The position numbers and the translations under genes are program-made. Below the pieces are notes generated by a model. It did not search any database and was not told the DNA's origin. It saw only the letters and a program-made list of their open reading frames with translations. Below, piece by piece: positions 10,701-18,228 of a stretch of DNA of 64,000 nucleotides. The DNA is taken from positions 3,038,001 to 3,102,000 of the forward strand of contig CP019169.1 of NCBI GenBank assembly GCA_001953215.1. Direction: 5' to 3'. The stretch is from Betaproteobacteria bacterium GR16-43 (GTDB lineage: Bacteria; Pseudomonadota; Gammaproteobacteria; Burkholderiales; Usitatibacteraceae). Positions within the stretch are counted from its first letter, which is position 1. Every line of letters begins with the position of its first letter.

Positions 10701-11241
10701 TGGCGCCATCGAATCGCATCGTGCGCCACGCTCCGCCCTGGGCTCCAGTCACGTAGGCGTCGCCCGTGGGTCCGATCGCGACCGCTTGCACGGTGCCGGT
10801 CCCGCCAGGCGCGTAGTCGGCGCTCCAGATCTCGACGCCGGTCGCGCCGTTGTACTTGGTGACGCGATAGCGTTCCGAGTTTGGCGCCGCGAAGGGGCTG
10901 CTGAACCCGGCTGCGATGATGTCTCCCGCCGCGTCCACGGCGACCGCGGTGTAGCCGTCCGACCCCGATGCGCCGCCGTCTCGCGTGACCGACCACACGA
11001 CTTCGCCCGATGCGCCCTTGAGCCGGGCGAGCAGGGCGTCTTTCGGTGTCGAGCCATCGGTGGTGCAGCCCGCAACGATCACGTCGCCGTTGGGAGCGAG
11101 GGCGGCACCGCGTCCGACCCCACCGCAACTTGCCTTGCCCGTACGCTGCGCCTCTGGCCGCTGGTCGACCCATTGCACCGATTGGCCGAGTGCCTCGCAC
11201 GCGCACAGGATGAGCAACATGCCGACGACATTTCGAAGCAT
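7729..11241 (-). CDS. G4: PQQ/SBBP-like propeller protein with FG-GAP propeller
   Basis: The frame is open upstream to 11295, but ATG 11241 puts a signal peptide (MLRNVVGMLLILCACEALG) exactly at the N-terminus, giving 1170 residues. Residues about 20-815 hold repeats of the form DAAGDxxVTG...DGATGAVVWN, typical of SBBP and BamB/PQQ-like propellers. No complete PQQ-enzyme active site is visible. Seven FG-GAP blades follow from about 825, ending WSVSAVSQ. The N-terminal module is of the same kind as in G14-G18 on the other arm and shares their two-cysteine loop (here C-x8-C near 9470-9500). Its FG-GAP module, however, matches the left-arm type (blade 3 VAVWTMSG, blade 5 DGTIAAWLMNG). The gap to the G5 stop is 78 nt, with no terminator-like hairpin seen. 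The start is moderately certain. Confidence 0.87.
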   Translation of the reverse strand: MLRNVVGMLLILCACEALGQSVQWVDQRPEAQRTGKASCGGVGRGAALAPNGDVIVAGCTTDGSTPKDALLARLKGASGEVVWSVTRDGGASGSDGYTAVAVDAAGDIIAAGFSSPFAAPNSERYRVTKYNGATGVEIWSADYAPGGTGTVQAVAIGPTGDAYVTGAQGGAWRTMRFDGATGAVVWNASLNGSSPGGVFAPAIAVDAAGNAYVTGSTSETGPVFVFRTTKFEAATGTPLWSHIETGDGGTGHGREVALDPAGNLFVAGSVAFASTFEFRILRLDPATGVAIWTTSISSPSSSGRLAAMAVSASGDVFIAGISTDSFSFVRTLRVTGNTGLVVWDVAVSLADGCGADRIAVDASGDALIAGFNGSGQICAVKRRGSDGTSLWRRDSGAESYDWNAGNTAVALDANGNLFSATTAFGAFGSAPGTREVRVARYEGSSGVLSWGRAVQTYSPGPLSRGLSIPRAGRIAAIGTAFEITGRRVRLSLHDTSDGHALWDVLLVGWDSNFLLQQRVVAIDPSGNVAVTMRHVGGFLRTTLHAAANGAVLWTADSVSSPRLAPVALTVDAAGDVIVIADECLLFDNVPCTQASRAMKYANATGAEVWSKFTNSYYYGNVATDSQRHVIFSGGGTVKYHADSGVELWNRTLSFGQMAVDLSDNVVGRNALGLVKLDGATGNTAWMVDEPQPGFSATGFGLAAGIDPILASIDVNVPRKGGLRRYASADGARLWARQYLRDDLFFVMPWVDTDGNVTLVGTASGGSEATVLFKFHGTTGRPLWSLDITAPGQGSFRDVVGDSTGGLYLGSSVGFARSITKVSGGRTIPANLPSTDFDGSGAEDLLFANTDGRAAIWLMNGTTATATAEILGAGTGWSVTNVADFNGDGRSDLVWRHTDGRISIDLMNGTAKLSSQQLLNAGGWSVTHTPDVNGDGKADLLFTHADGTVAVWTMSGTAMTGGTTIMGPGSDWSVIRTADFDGDGMDDLLWRHTDGRHAIWLMNGLVVKSTAQILNAGNWTATHTPDLNGDGKADLVWQNTDGTIAAWLMNGTAMTSGATLLNAGAHGWTVTRVGDFDGDGNGDLFFLNADGRAAIYLMNGLVPTQTTQVLNAGGGWSAKRLVDLNGDGKADIVWENIDGRTAVWLMIGTTMTSGTGIIGAGTGWSVSAVSQ

Positions 11242-11319
11242 CACGATGAAGGGCCTTGCCGGATTGGACTTAACAGGCGCAATTGTACTGGGCAAAGGTG
11301 ACGAATCGGATTGAGTGGG

Positions 11320-14300
11320 CTATTGGCTCACGGGGCTCACGGTCCATCCAGTGCCGGGGCCGAGGACCTCGAGCCCGCTCATCATCGAGGTGCCGTTCAT
11401 CAGCCATACGGCCATGCGTCCGTCCGTGTGCTCCCAGACGATGTCGGCCTTTCCGTCGCCGTTGAGGTCCACAAGGCGTTTCGCACTCCAACCGCTACCC
11501 GCGTTGAGGATCTGCTGCGTGGCCGTGGGCGTGATTCCATTCATCAGGTAGATCGCGGCTCTCCCGTCCGTGTGCTGGAAGAAGACATCGTCCTTGCCGT
11601 CGCCGTCGAAGTCTCCCGTGCGAGTGACGCTCCAGCCCGAGCCCGCGCCGAGGAGTTGCGAGGACGACGTCAGCACCAGTCCGTCCATGAGCCAGACCGC
11701 CGTCATTCCATCCGTGTGTCGCCACACGATGTCGGCTTTGCCGTCGCCGTTGAGGTCGGGCGTGTGCGTCGCGGTCCAGCCGCCGGCGTTCAGGATCTGC
11801 AACCAGCCCTTGACGATGAAGCCGTTCATCAGCCAGATAATGTGGCGGCCATCGGTGTGACGGAAGAGCAGGTCCTGCACTCCGTCGCCGTCGAAGTCCG
11901 CCGTTTGGATCACGCTCCATCCGATTTCCGGGCCCAGGATCGTGGCGCTGCTGGTCACGGCCGTGCCGCTCATGGTCCAGGCCGCGGTCCTGCCATCCGT
12001 GTGCCGCAAGATGAGGTCGGCCTTGCCGTCGGCATTCAGGTCCGGGGTGTGCGTCACCGACCAGCCGCTGCCTGCGTCGAGGATCTGCTGTGTTGCCAGC
12101 GGCGCGGTTCCGTTCATGAGGTAGAGGGCGGCGCGTCCGTCGGTGTGTGTCCACACGAGGTCGGTTTTCCCGTCGCCATTGAAGTCGGCCATCTGGGTGA
12201 CGCTCCAACCGGTGCCCGGGCCGATGATCTCGGCGGACGACGAAGGCGTTGTGCCGTTCATGAGCCAGATCGCCGCGCGTCCGTCGGTGTTCGCGAAGAG
12301 GAGATCGCCTTTGCCGCTGGCGTCGAAGTCCGTCGCTGCCGGAACGATTCCGTCGCCGCCGATGAATCGCGCGAGGGTCGCAAGGGACGCGCCATAGGAC
12401 GTGCCTGCGAGGACCAGCCCGCCATTCGGTTGGATTGCGAACCCGCCCCAGCTCAGGTAGCTCAACCCGATCCGCGCGCTGGTAGTTCCTCCCTGGCCAA
12501 ACGACAGGTCGGGCGATCCATCCGGATTGAAGCGAGTCAGGTAGAACCTGGATTGCAGTTGGTCCGAACCTCCCAAGAGCATGCGGCCGCTCGAGTCGAT
12601 CTGCATGCTGCGGCCTTGCGTCGGCACGGTGAAGCGGATTCCGCCGCTCCCGAATGACGGGTCGAGGCTGCCATCCGGCAGGTAACGGGCGAAGATGGGC
12701 TTTTCATTGAGGTACCCGGTGACGAGGATTCGTTGCCCCGCGACGAGTGCCGCATCACTGATGCCAGCCCGCATCGGCGTCTGGACCCTGCCATTCGATC
12801 CAAAGCCGGCATCCGGCAATCCTGCCGCGGTGTATCGCAGGATCACGGGGTTGTCCCCCCCAATTGGGCGATATTGGGAGCCGGCAAGGACGATCTTGCC
12901 GTCGGATTGGATCATCAAGCGCTTGAGCGAATCCCACACCTGCGAACCGTTGTCGAACATCGCGGGCGGGATCACGACGCCCCCGCTACCGAATGTCACG
13001 TCCAGGGATCCGTCCGTGTTGTAGCGGGCGAGCGTGCCGCGATAAGTTGCCGCGACGATCTTGCCGTCGCCTTGAATGGCGAGATAGGTGAGGGGGTAGT
13101 CGAATCCCACCGATGCGAGCGGCGTCGCCACGAACCCGGACGTCCCGAATCCCGTGTCCATGGAGCCATCGGGATTGAGGCGCGCGAGCTCGAATCCCGA
13201 CAAGACGCCTCGCAACCCTCCGAGCACGATCTTCCCGTCGGCCTGGAGCGCGGACACCGTCATGCTTTTCGAAACGAACGCATGGCCGGCGACTCCGAAG
13301 GAAGGATCCAGACCTCCATCGGGATGGAAACGCGCGACGAGTCCATAGCCGACCCCAATGAGTTTCCCATCGGGCTGCACGAGAAGCGATTCGAACGACG
13401 TCGAGCCCGAGTCCGGATACGGGTTCGCACGCGCGACGGACTGGATCCCGAACGAGAGGTCCGGCGATCCATCCGCCTGCAGGCGCATGGCGCCGAGCGG
13501 GCCGACGGCGATGAGAATCTTGCCGGTGGTCGCCATGGCCATCGCGTTGGCCATCGTCCCGAGCCGGACAAAGCCCGCGTTGCCGAATGTCGGATCGACG
13601 TTGCCGGCGGCGTCGTATCGCGCGACGTAGCCCGTTCCACCGCTCCCCTCGTCGGGCCGGTCGGCAATGCCGGCCAGGAGGATACGTCCGTCGGGCAGGA
13701 GCGCAACGCTGCTGGGACTTCCCATGTCGTACTGGCCCGGCAATGCGGACGGCACTCGCCCCGCGATCCCGAAAGACGCGTCCGGCGTTCCGTCGGCGTT
13801 GTAGCGCACCATCGCCCAGCGTGTGTCGTAGGGATAGTAGATGTGGCGGTCCACGGTGCCCGCCACGACGATCTTGCCGTCCGATGCGATGGCTACGGCC
13901 TTCGGTCTGTCGTCGGTGGAAAGCGCCGTGAATGTCGTTGTCGCCATGCCGCCCGATGCAAATCCCGCGTCGGGGGCTCCGGTCGGAAGCATGCGCACCA
14001 CGCAGAACGACGTATAGATCGGCGTACCTTCGATATTGGTCGTGTAGCGCGTTCCCGCCGTCACGATCCTGCCATCGGCTTGCAGGGCGATGGCGCTGGA
14101 ACTGCAGTCGAAGTCAGTCACGGCGCTTCCGCCGACTCCGAATGCGGCGTCCACCGCGCCTTGCGCAGTCAGCCGCAGCACGGCCAGCTTGTTGGACTGG
14201 TTGCCGGCCAGCAGGATTCCGCCATCCTGCTGCAACGCCATGGCGTTGGAGAGGTTGCTGAAGAAGCCGGGGCCGTTGGAATAGGGGCTGTTGCCGAAGG

Positions 14301-14763
14301 TCGACACCCCGCCTTCGCCGAACGTCGCGTCCGGGGATCCGTCGGGATTGAGGCGCATGACGGCTATCGGAAAGGCGTCGTTCAGCTCCGTCGGTCGCGG
14401 AACGCGCTTGACTCCGGCCACCACGATTTTTCCGTCTGGTTGCACGACGACGGCCATAGCGCCTGGAGACAATTCGCCGAAGGGGAGGTTGATGTTTCCG
14501 TTCGACCCGAATGCGGTATCGACGGAGCCGTCCGCATTGAAGCGGGAGATCGTTGCGCTGATGAGGTAGCCCGTCGCCGAGCCCGCGACAAGGACCTTTC
14601 CGTCCGCCTGGACGGCGATAGTCCGACCACTGGTTCCCGCGTCACCCAGCGGCAGGAACACCTTGCCGCCATTTCCGAACCCGGGATCGAGATCTCCCGG
14701 CGCGGCAAGCGCGTTCGCACAGGCGAACGCCATCCACGCAACGAATGCACGCATCGATCTCAC
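11320..14763 (-). CDS. G5: delta-60 repeat propeller protein with FG-GAP propeller
   Basis: The protein is 1147 residues if it starts at GTG 14763. An ATG lies nine bases downstream (14754), but the neighbour G6 has ATA at that position and must use the GTG, and GGGAG at 14771-14775 is 7 nt from the GTG. The start overlaps the G6 stop by 4 nt (GTGA), so translation is probably coupled. After the signal peptide (FVAWMAFACANALAAPG), residues about 22-795 are delta-60 (TIGR02608-type) repeats, recognised by LxPDGSPDxxFGxxG and ADGKIVVAG. Seven FG-GAP blades complete the protein. The body resembles G7 (both contain FCVVR-[ML]-[ML]-PTGA), while the signal-peptide end is almost identical to G6, so the gene is a mosaic. 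Function is unknown; the head is probably a long beta-propeller or solenoid. Confidence 0.9.
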   Translation of the reverse strand: MRSMRAFVAWMAFACANALAAPGDLDPGFGNGGKVFLPLGDAGTSGRTIAVQADGKVLVAGSATGYLISATISRFNADGSVDTAFGSNGNINLPFGELSPGAMAVVVQPDGKIVVAGVKRVPRPTELNDAFPIAVMRLNPDGSPDATFGEGGVSTFGNSPYSNGPGFFSNLSNAMALQQDGGILLAGNQSNKLAVLRLTAQGAVDAAFGVGGSAVTDFDCSSSAIALQADGRIVTAGTRYTTNIEGTPIYTSFCVVRMLPTGAPDAGFASGGMATTTFTALSTDDRPKAVAIASDGKIVVAGTVDRHIYYPYDTRWAMVRYNADGTPDASFGIAGRVPSALPGQYDMGSPSSVALLPDGRILLAGIADRPDEGSGGTGYVARYDAAGNVDPTFGNAGFVRLGTMANAMAMATTGKILIAVGPLGAMRLQADGSPDLSFGIQSVARANPYPDSGSTSFESLLVQPDGKLIGVGYGLVARFHPDGGLDPSFGVAGHAFVSKSMTVSALQADGKIVLGGLRGVLSGFELARLNPDGSMDTGFGTSGFVATPLASVGFDYPLTYLAIQGDGKIVAATYRGTLARYNTDGSLDVTFGSGGVVIPPAMFDNGSQVWDSLKRLMIQSDGKIVLAGSQYRPIGGDNPVILRYTAAGLPDAGFGSNGRVQTPMRAGISDAALVAGQRILVTGYLNEKPIFARYLPDGSLDPSFGSGGIRFTVPTQGRSMQIDSSGRMLLGGSDQLQSRFYLTRFNPDGSPDLSFGQGGTTSARIGLSYLSWGGFAIQPNGGLVLAGTSYGASLATLARFIGGDGIVPAATDFDASGKGDLLFANTDGRAAIWLMNGTTPSSSAEIIGPGTGWSVTQMADFNGDGKTDLVWTHTDGRAALYLMNGTAPLATQQILDAGSGWSVTHTPDLNADGKADLILRHTDGRTAAWTMSGTAVTSSATILGPEIGWSVIQTADFDGDGVQDLLFRHTDGRHIIWLMNGFIVKGWLQILNAGGWTATHTPDLNGDGKADIVWRHTDGMTAVWLMDGLVLTSSSQLLGAGSGWSVTRTGDFDGDGKDDVFFQHTDGRAAIYLMNGITPTATQQILNAGSGWSAKRLVDLNGDGKADIVWEHTDGRMAVWLMNGTSMMSGLEVLGPGTGWTVSPVSQ

Positions 14764-14890
14764 GGGCTCACTCCCGAAACGCTCCATCCCGTGCCGGGGC
14801 CGAGGATCTCCTGCCCGCTCATCATCGAGGTGCCGTTCATCAACCATACGGCCACGCGTCCATCCGTGTGCTCCCACACGATGTCGGATT
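14703..14890. repeat. Junction repeat copy 1 (G6 3' end plus G5 5' end)
   Basis: The bases covering the last codons of G6, the overlapping GTGA start and the signal peptide of G5 match 18041-18228 closely at nucleotide level, at a constant offset of 3338 nt. That offset is the length of the G6 repeat unit, so a whole gene unit was probably duplicated in tandem or the junction was converted. Confidence 0.75.
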
Positions 14891-17800
14891 TGCCGTCGCC
14901 GTTCAGATCCGCGAGACGCTTCACGGACCACCCGGTTCCCGGCCCGAGCACGATCGCCGTTTCGGAAGGCCCGGGTCCGTTCATCAGCCAGAGTGCGACG
15001 CTGCCATCGGTGTGCTGGAAGACAAGATCGTCTCGGCCGTCGTTGTTGAAGTCACCGGTGTGGGTCACGCGCCAGCCGCTTCCCGCGCCGAGCAGCGTCG
15101 GCTGCTGGGTCGGAGTCACCCCATTCATCATCCACAGGGCGATCCTCCCGTCGGCATGCTGAAGCACGAGGTCGCTCCTGCCGTCGCCGTTCGTGTCCGG
15201 TGTGTGCGTGATCGTCCAGCCGCCTGCGTCGAGGATCTGCTGCTGCGCGGGCAAGCCGGGGGCGTTGGGGTCGGGCGAGATCCAGATGGCATGACGACCG
15301 TCGGTGTGTTTCCACACGAGATCCTGCCGCCCGTCACCGTTGAAATCGGCGGTGCGAGCGATGCTCCAACCCGTTCCGGCGCCGAGGATCGTTGCACCAC
15401 TCGTCATCGTCGTGCCCGACATGGTCCACTTCGCGACGGACCCATCGGTGTTCCGGAAAAGCAGGTCCGCCTTGCCGTCACCGTCCAGGTCGGCCACGTG
15501 CGTGACCGTCCAGTTTCCGGCGTTGAGGATCTGTTGCGTGCTCGCCGGCACCGTTCCCAACATCAGGTAGATCGCCACGCGGCCATCGGTGTGCTGCCAG
15601 ACGATGTCGTCCTTCCCATCGCCGTCGAAATCCGCGACGTGCGTGGCGCTCCATCCCGTGCCCGCCGCGATGATCTCGCGCGATTGCGTCGGCGTTGTTC
15701 CCGACATCAGCCAGATCGCCTGGCGACCGTCTCCGTGGTGCCAGAGGATGTCGCTGTGGCCTTCGCCGTCGAAGTCGGTGGCGACGGGCAGGATGCCGTC
15801 GCTGCCGCCGAGGAAGCGCAACATCAGACCGCCGAAGCGGATGTCACCGCCGGCCAGCAGGTGTCGTCCGTCGGCCTGGCGCGCGAGGGCCACCAGCGCC
15901 GGCTGGCTATAGGTGTCGACGGCGTAGGCCGCGACGTACGCGACGCCCGCTGTTCCGTAAGTGGCATCGGGCTGGCCGTCGGGGCGATAGCGCGCCATGG
16001 CGTAGCCGCTGCTGGTGAGGCCCCCGAGGACGATGCGGCCGTCCGGCTCGAGCACCAGTCGCGCGGAGAGGAACAACGGCGCACTCCTCACAAGGCCGCC
16101 ATTTCCGAAGGACGTGTCGGGTGTTCCATTGGCCATGTAGCGGATGAAGTACGTTTCATTCGGCCCACCGGCGGCGAGGAGTATCCGTCCATCGCCGTAT
16201 TGCTCGACGCCGAATGCAAAGGTGCCTTCCGAGACGGCGAGACTGACCCCACCCAAGGTCCCGAAGGAAGTGTCGAACGAGCCCGTCGTTCCCAGGCGCC
16301 GCAAGGCGAGTGTGCGGGGAGGGTTGAGGGACAGGCCAACGCCCGCCACCAGGAGCTTTTCGTCGGCCTGCAGCGATTGGACCATCGTCTGGCCGGAGGC
16401 GAGGTTCACGACGCCGCCGGAGCCGTAGGTCGCATCGAGCGTGCCGTTGGCCTGGTAGCAGCCGATGTACTCACCGTCGAAGGCGAGGAAGCGGCCTCCG
16501 GAGAGCGTCAGGATGCGAGAGACACCGATCCTGCCGGGTCCCGGTGCGATGCCTCCGGAGCCGAACGTCATGTCGATCGTGCCGTTGGCATTCAGTCGTG
16601 CAAGCGAGCGTCCCTGGTTCAGGAAATCGTAGTACGGACGGCCGCCCACCAGGATCTTGCCGTCGGGAAGAAGGGCCACCGCACCCGTCGGACCATCGAG
16701 CGGCGAATCCACGATGCCGGCCACCCCGAACGACGCGTCCTTCGTGCCATCCGCGAGGAATCTGGCGACGAAGAATCCATCCGAGAACGTCCCTCCACCG
16801 GCAACGATCCTGCCGTCTCCCCCGATCACGACATCGCGGAACGACGCGTAGGTGGAGCGTTCCCCCAAAGGGAAGCTCGCGGTCCCATGGGCGCCGAAGG
16901 CTTCGTCCGAAGTCCCGTCCGGTAGCAGCCGCGTGAGCGCCGTCCATCCCGCACTGACGATTCGATCCAACGGGTCGACCACCACGTTTCGCGATCCCGA
17001 CACACCGTTGTTGATGATGCGCACGCCACCGGAGCTGAAGGAGGCGTCGAGCGAGCCATTGGAGTTCAACCGTGCGACCAGCGATCCCCTCGAGGCGAAC
17101 GCAGTCACGACGATCTTTCCGTCCGCGGACACGGCGATCCCATGGCTCTCGGTGTAGTTGTTGTGCGGGACCGTGGCGACACCACGTTCGCCGAAAGACG
17201 CATCGAGTTGGCCGGAGGTCTCGAAACGCGCCACTCGCAACCCTTCGAGGGAGGGGCCGGAATTCGAAAATGCGCTAACCGTGATCTTGCCGTCGGTCGC
17301 GAGCACCACTGCCCGGGCTTTGTAGACACCCAAGAAGTCGAGATCGGAGCTTGCCTTGCCTCCGGTCCCGAAGGACGTGTCGGGCGAGCCATCCGCATTG
17401 AGCCGAAGGATCGCGACCCTCTGCCTGTCTTCGTCGTCCCCGGCCGCGACGATGCGGCCGTCTGCCTGGATCGCAACCGCGTATGCCACGGTTTCGGGGA
17501 ATAGCCGCGCGAGGCCGCCTACGCCGAATGAAGGATCGGGCGTTCCGTCGAGATTCAGTCTGGCAAAGAACGCGTTGTCCGAATCGCGCCCGACAATGAT
17601 GGCCTTGCCGTCGCCCTGCACCGCGAGTGCCTGGACGCCTGCCGTTGGCAGGACAGCGGCGACCCCCGAACTCCCGTAGCCGCCATCGACCGATCCATCC
17701 CCATTGAAGCGAGCCACCGTCCCGCGATATTGGCCGCCGGATATCGTGGTGCCGAGCACGAGGATTTTCCCGTCCCCTTGGAGGGCGAGGTCCATGTTCC

Positions 17801-18101
17801 AGCTCGGTGTTCCGCCGAAGGGGACCGCGACCCGTCCTGCATTGCCGAATGTCGTGTCGAGGGAGCCGTCGGGCATGTAGCGGGTGAGCTTCGTCAGCAC
17901 CGGCTCGCTCCCGACGGTACCGACGGCGACGATCTTGCCGTCGCCTTGAAGGCGCACGGCGATCACGGTTCCTTGGGCTTGGCCGTAGGGAAAGGTGACG
18001 CGCCCGTTGCCGTTGAATGAGGGGTCGAGGTCGCCGGGAGCGGCAAGCGCGTTCGCGCTCGCGAGCACCATCCACGCAACGAACGCACGTATCGATTTCA
18101 C
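14760..18101 (-). CDS. G6: delta-60 repeat propeller protein with FG-GAP propeller, GTG start
   Basis: This 1113-residue protein starts at GTG 18101, which overlaps the G7 stop (GTGA). The next in-frame ATG falls inside the signal peptide, so the GTG is the only start that gives a complete one. The purine tract GGGGG at 18109-18113 sits 7 nt upstream, inside the last codons of G7. The signal peptide VKSIRAFVAWMVLASANALA is followed by APGDLDPSF, the usual beginning of delta-60 proteins. Repeats of ADGKIxVAG and DGSxDxxFGxxG run to about 770. Seven FG-GAP blades follow. Blade 4 has WISPDPNAPG instead of WLMNG, echoing blade 5 of G1 and G2. The last blade is identical to that of G7 over more than 25 residues. 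It lies in a tight G7-G6-G5 translational chain. Confidence 0.91.
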   Translation of the reverse strand: MKSIRAFVAWMVLASANALAAPGDLDPSFNGNGRVTFPYGQAQGTVIAVRLQGDGKIVAVGTVGSEPVLTKLTRYMPDGSLDTTFGNAGRVAVPFGGTPSWNMDLALQGDGKILVLGTTISGGQYRGTVARFNGDGSVDGGYGSSGVAAVLPTAGVQALAVQGDGKAIIVGRDSDNAFFARLNLDGTPDPSFGVGGLARLFPETVAYAVAIQADGRIVAAGDDEDRQRVAILRLNADGSPDTSFGTGGKASSDLDFLGVYKARAVVLATDGKITVSAFSNSGPSLEGLRVARFETSGQLDASFGERGVATVPHNNYTESHGIAVSADGKIVVTAFASRGSLVARLNSNGSLDASFSSGGVRIINNGVSGSRNVVVDPLDRIVSAGWTALTRLLPDGTSDEAFGAHGTASFPLGERSTYASFRDVVIGGDGRIVAGGGTFSDGFFVARFLADGTKDASFGVAGIVDSPLDGPTGAVALLPDGKILVGGRPYYDFLNQGRSLARLNANGTIDMTFGSGGIAPGPGRIGVSRILTLSGGRFLAFDGEYIGCYQANGTLDATYGSGGVVNLASGQTMVQSLQADEKLLVAGVGLSLNPPRTLALRRLGTTGSFDTSFGTLGGVSLAVSEGTFAFGVEQYGDGRILLAAGGPNETYFIRYMANGTPDTSFGNGGLVRSAPLFLSARLVLEPDGRIVLGGLTSSGYAMARYRPDGQPDATYGTAGVAYVAAYAVDTYSQPALVALARQADGRHLLAGGDIRFGGLMLRFLGGSDGILPVATDFDGEGHSDILWHHGDGRQAIWLMSGTTPTQSREIIAAGTGWSATHVADFDGDGKDDIVWQHTDGRVAIYLMLGTVPASTQQILNAGNWTVTHVADLDGDGKADLLFRNTDGSVAKWTMSGTTMTSGATILGAGTGWSIARTADFNGDGRQDLVWKHTDGRHAIWISPDPNAPGLPAQQQILDAGGWTITHTPDTNGDGRSDLVLQHADGRIALWMMNGVTPTQQPTLLGAGSGWRVTHTGDFNNDGRDDLVFQHTDGSVALWLMNGPGPSETAIVLGPGTGWSVKRLADLNGDGKSDIVWEHTDGRVAVWLMNGTSMMSGQEILGPGTGWSVSGVSP
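14771..14775 (-). promoter_or_regulatory. Ribosome-binding site that selects the G5 GTG start
   Basis: GGGAG on the minus strand lies 7 nt from GTG 14763 and 16 nt from ATG 14754, so the GTG is favoured. It lies within the SGVSP codons of G6. The equivalent GGGGG for G6 is at 18109-18113. Confidence 0.65.
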
Positions 18102-18228
18102 GGGCTCACCCCCGAAACGCTCCACCCCGTGCCGGGCCCGAGGATCTCCTGCCCGCTCATCATCGAGGTGCCGTTCATCAACCACACGGCCACGCGTCCA
18201 TCCGAGTGTTCCCACACGATGTCGGCTT
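18041..18228. repeat. Junction repeat copy 2 (G7 3' end plus G6 5' end)
   Basis: This is the partner of the copy at 14703-14890. Differences are scattered single bases, mostly silent. One of them makes the ATG of G5 an ATA here, which fixes the GTG start of G6. Confidence 0.75.

Noticed and set aside
7729-11241. G4 as a PQQ-dependent alcohol dehydrogenase or BamB
   Set aside because: Only the propeller repeat resembles these. No PQQ-enzyme active-site set was seen, and the length and FG-GAP tail do not fit BamB.
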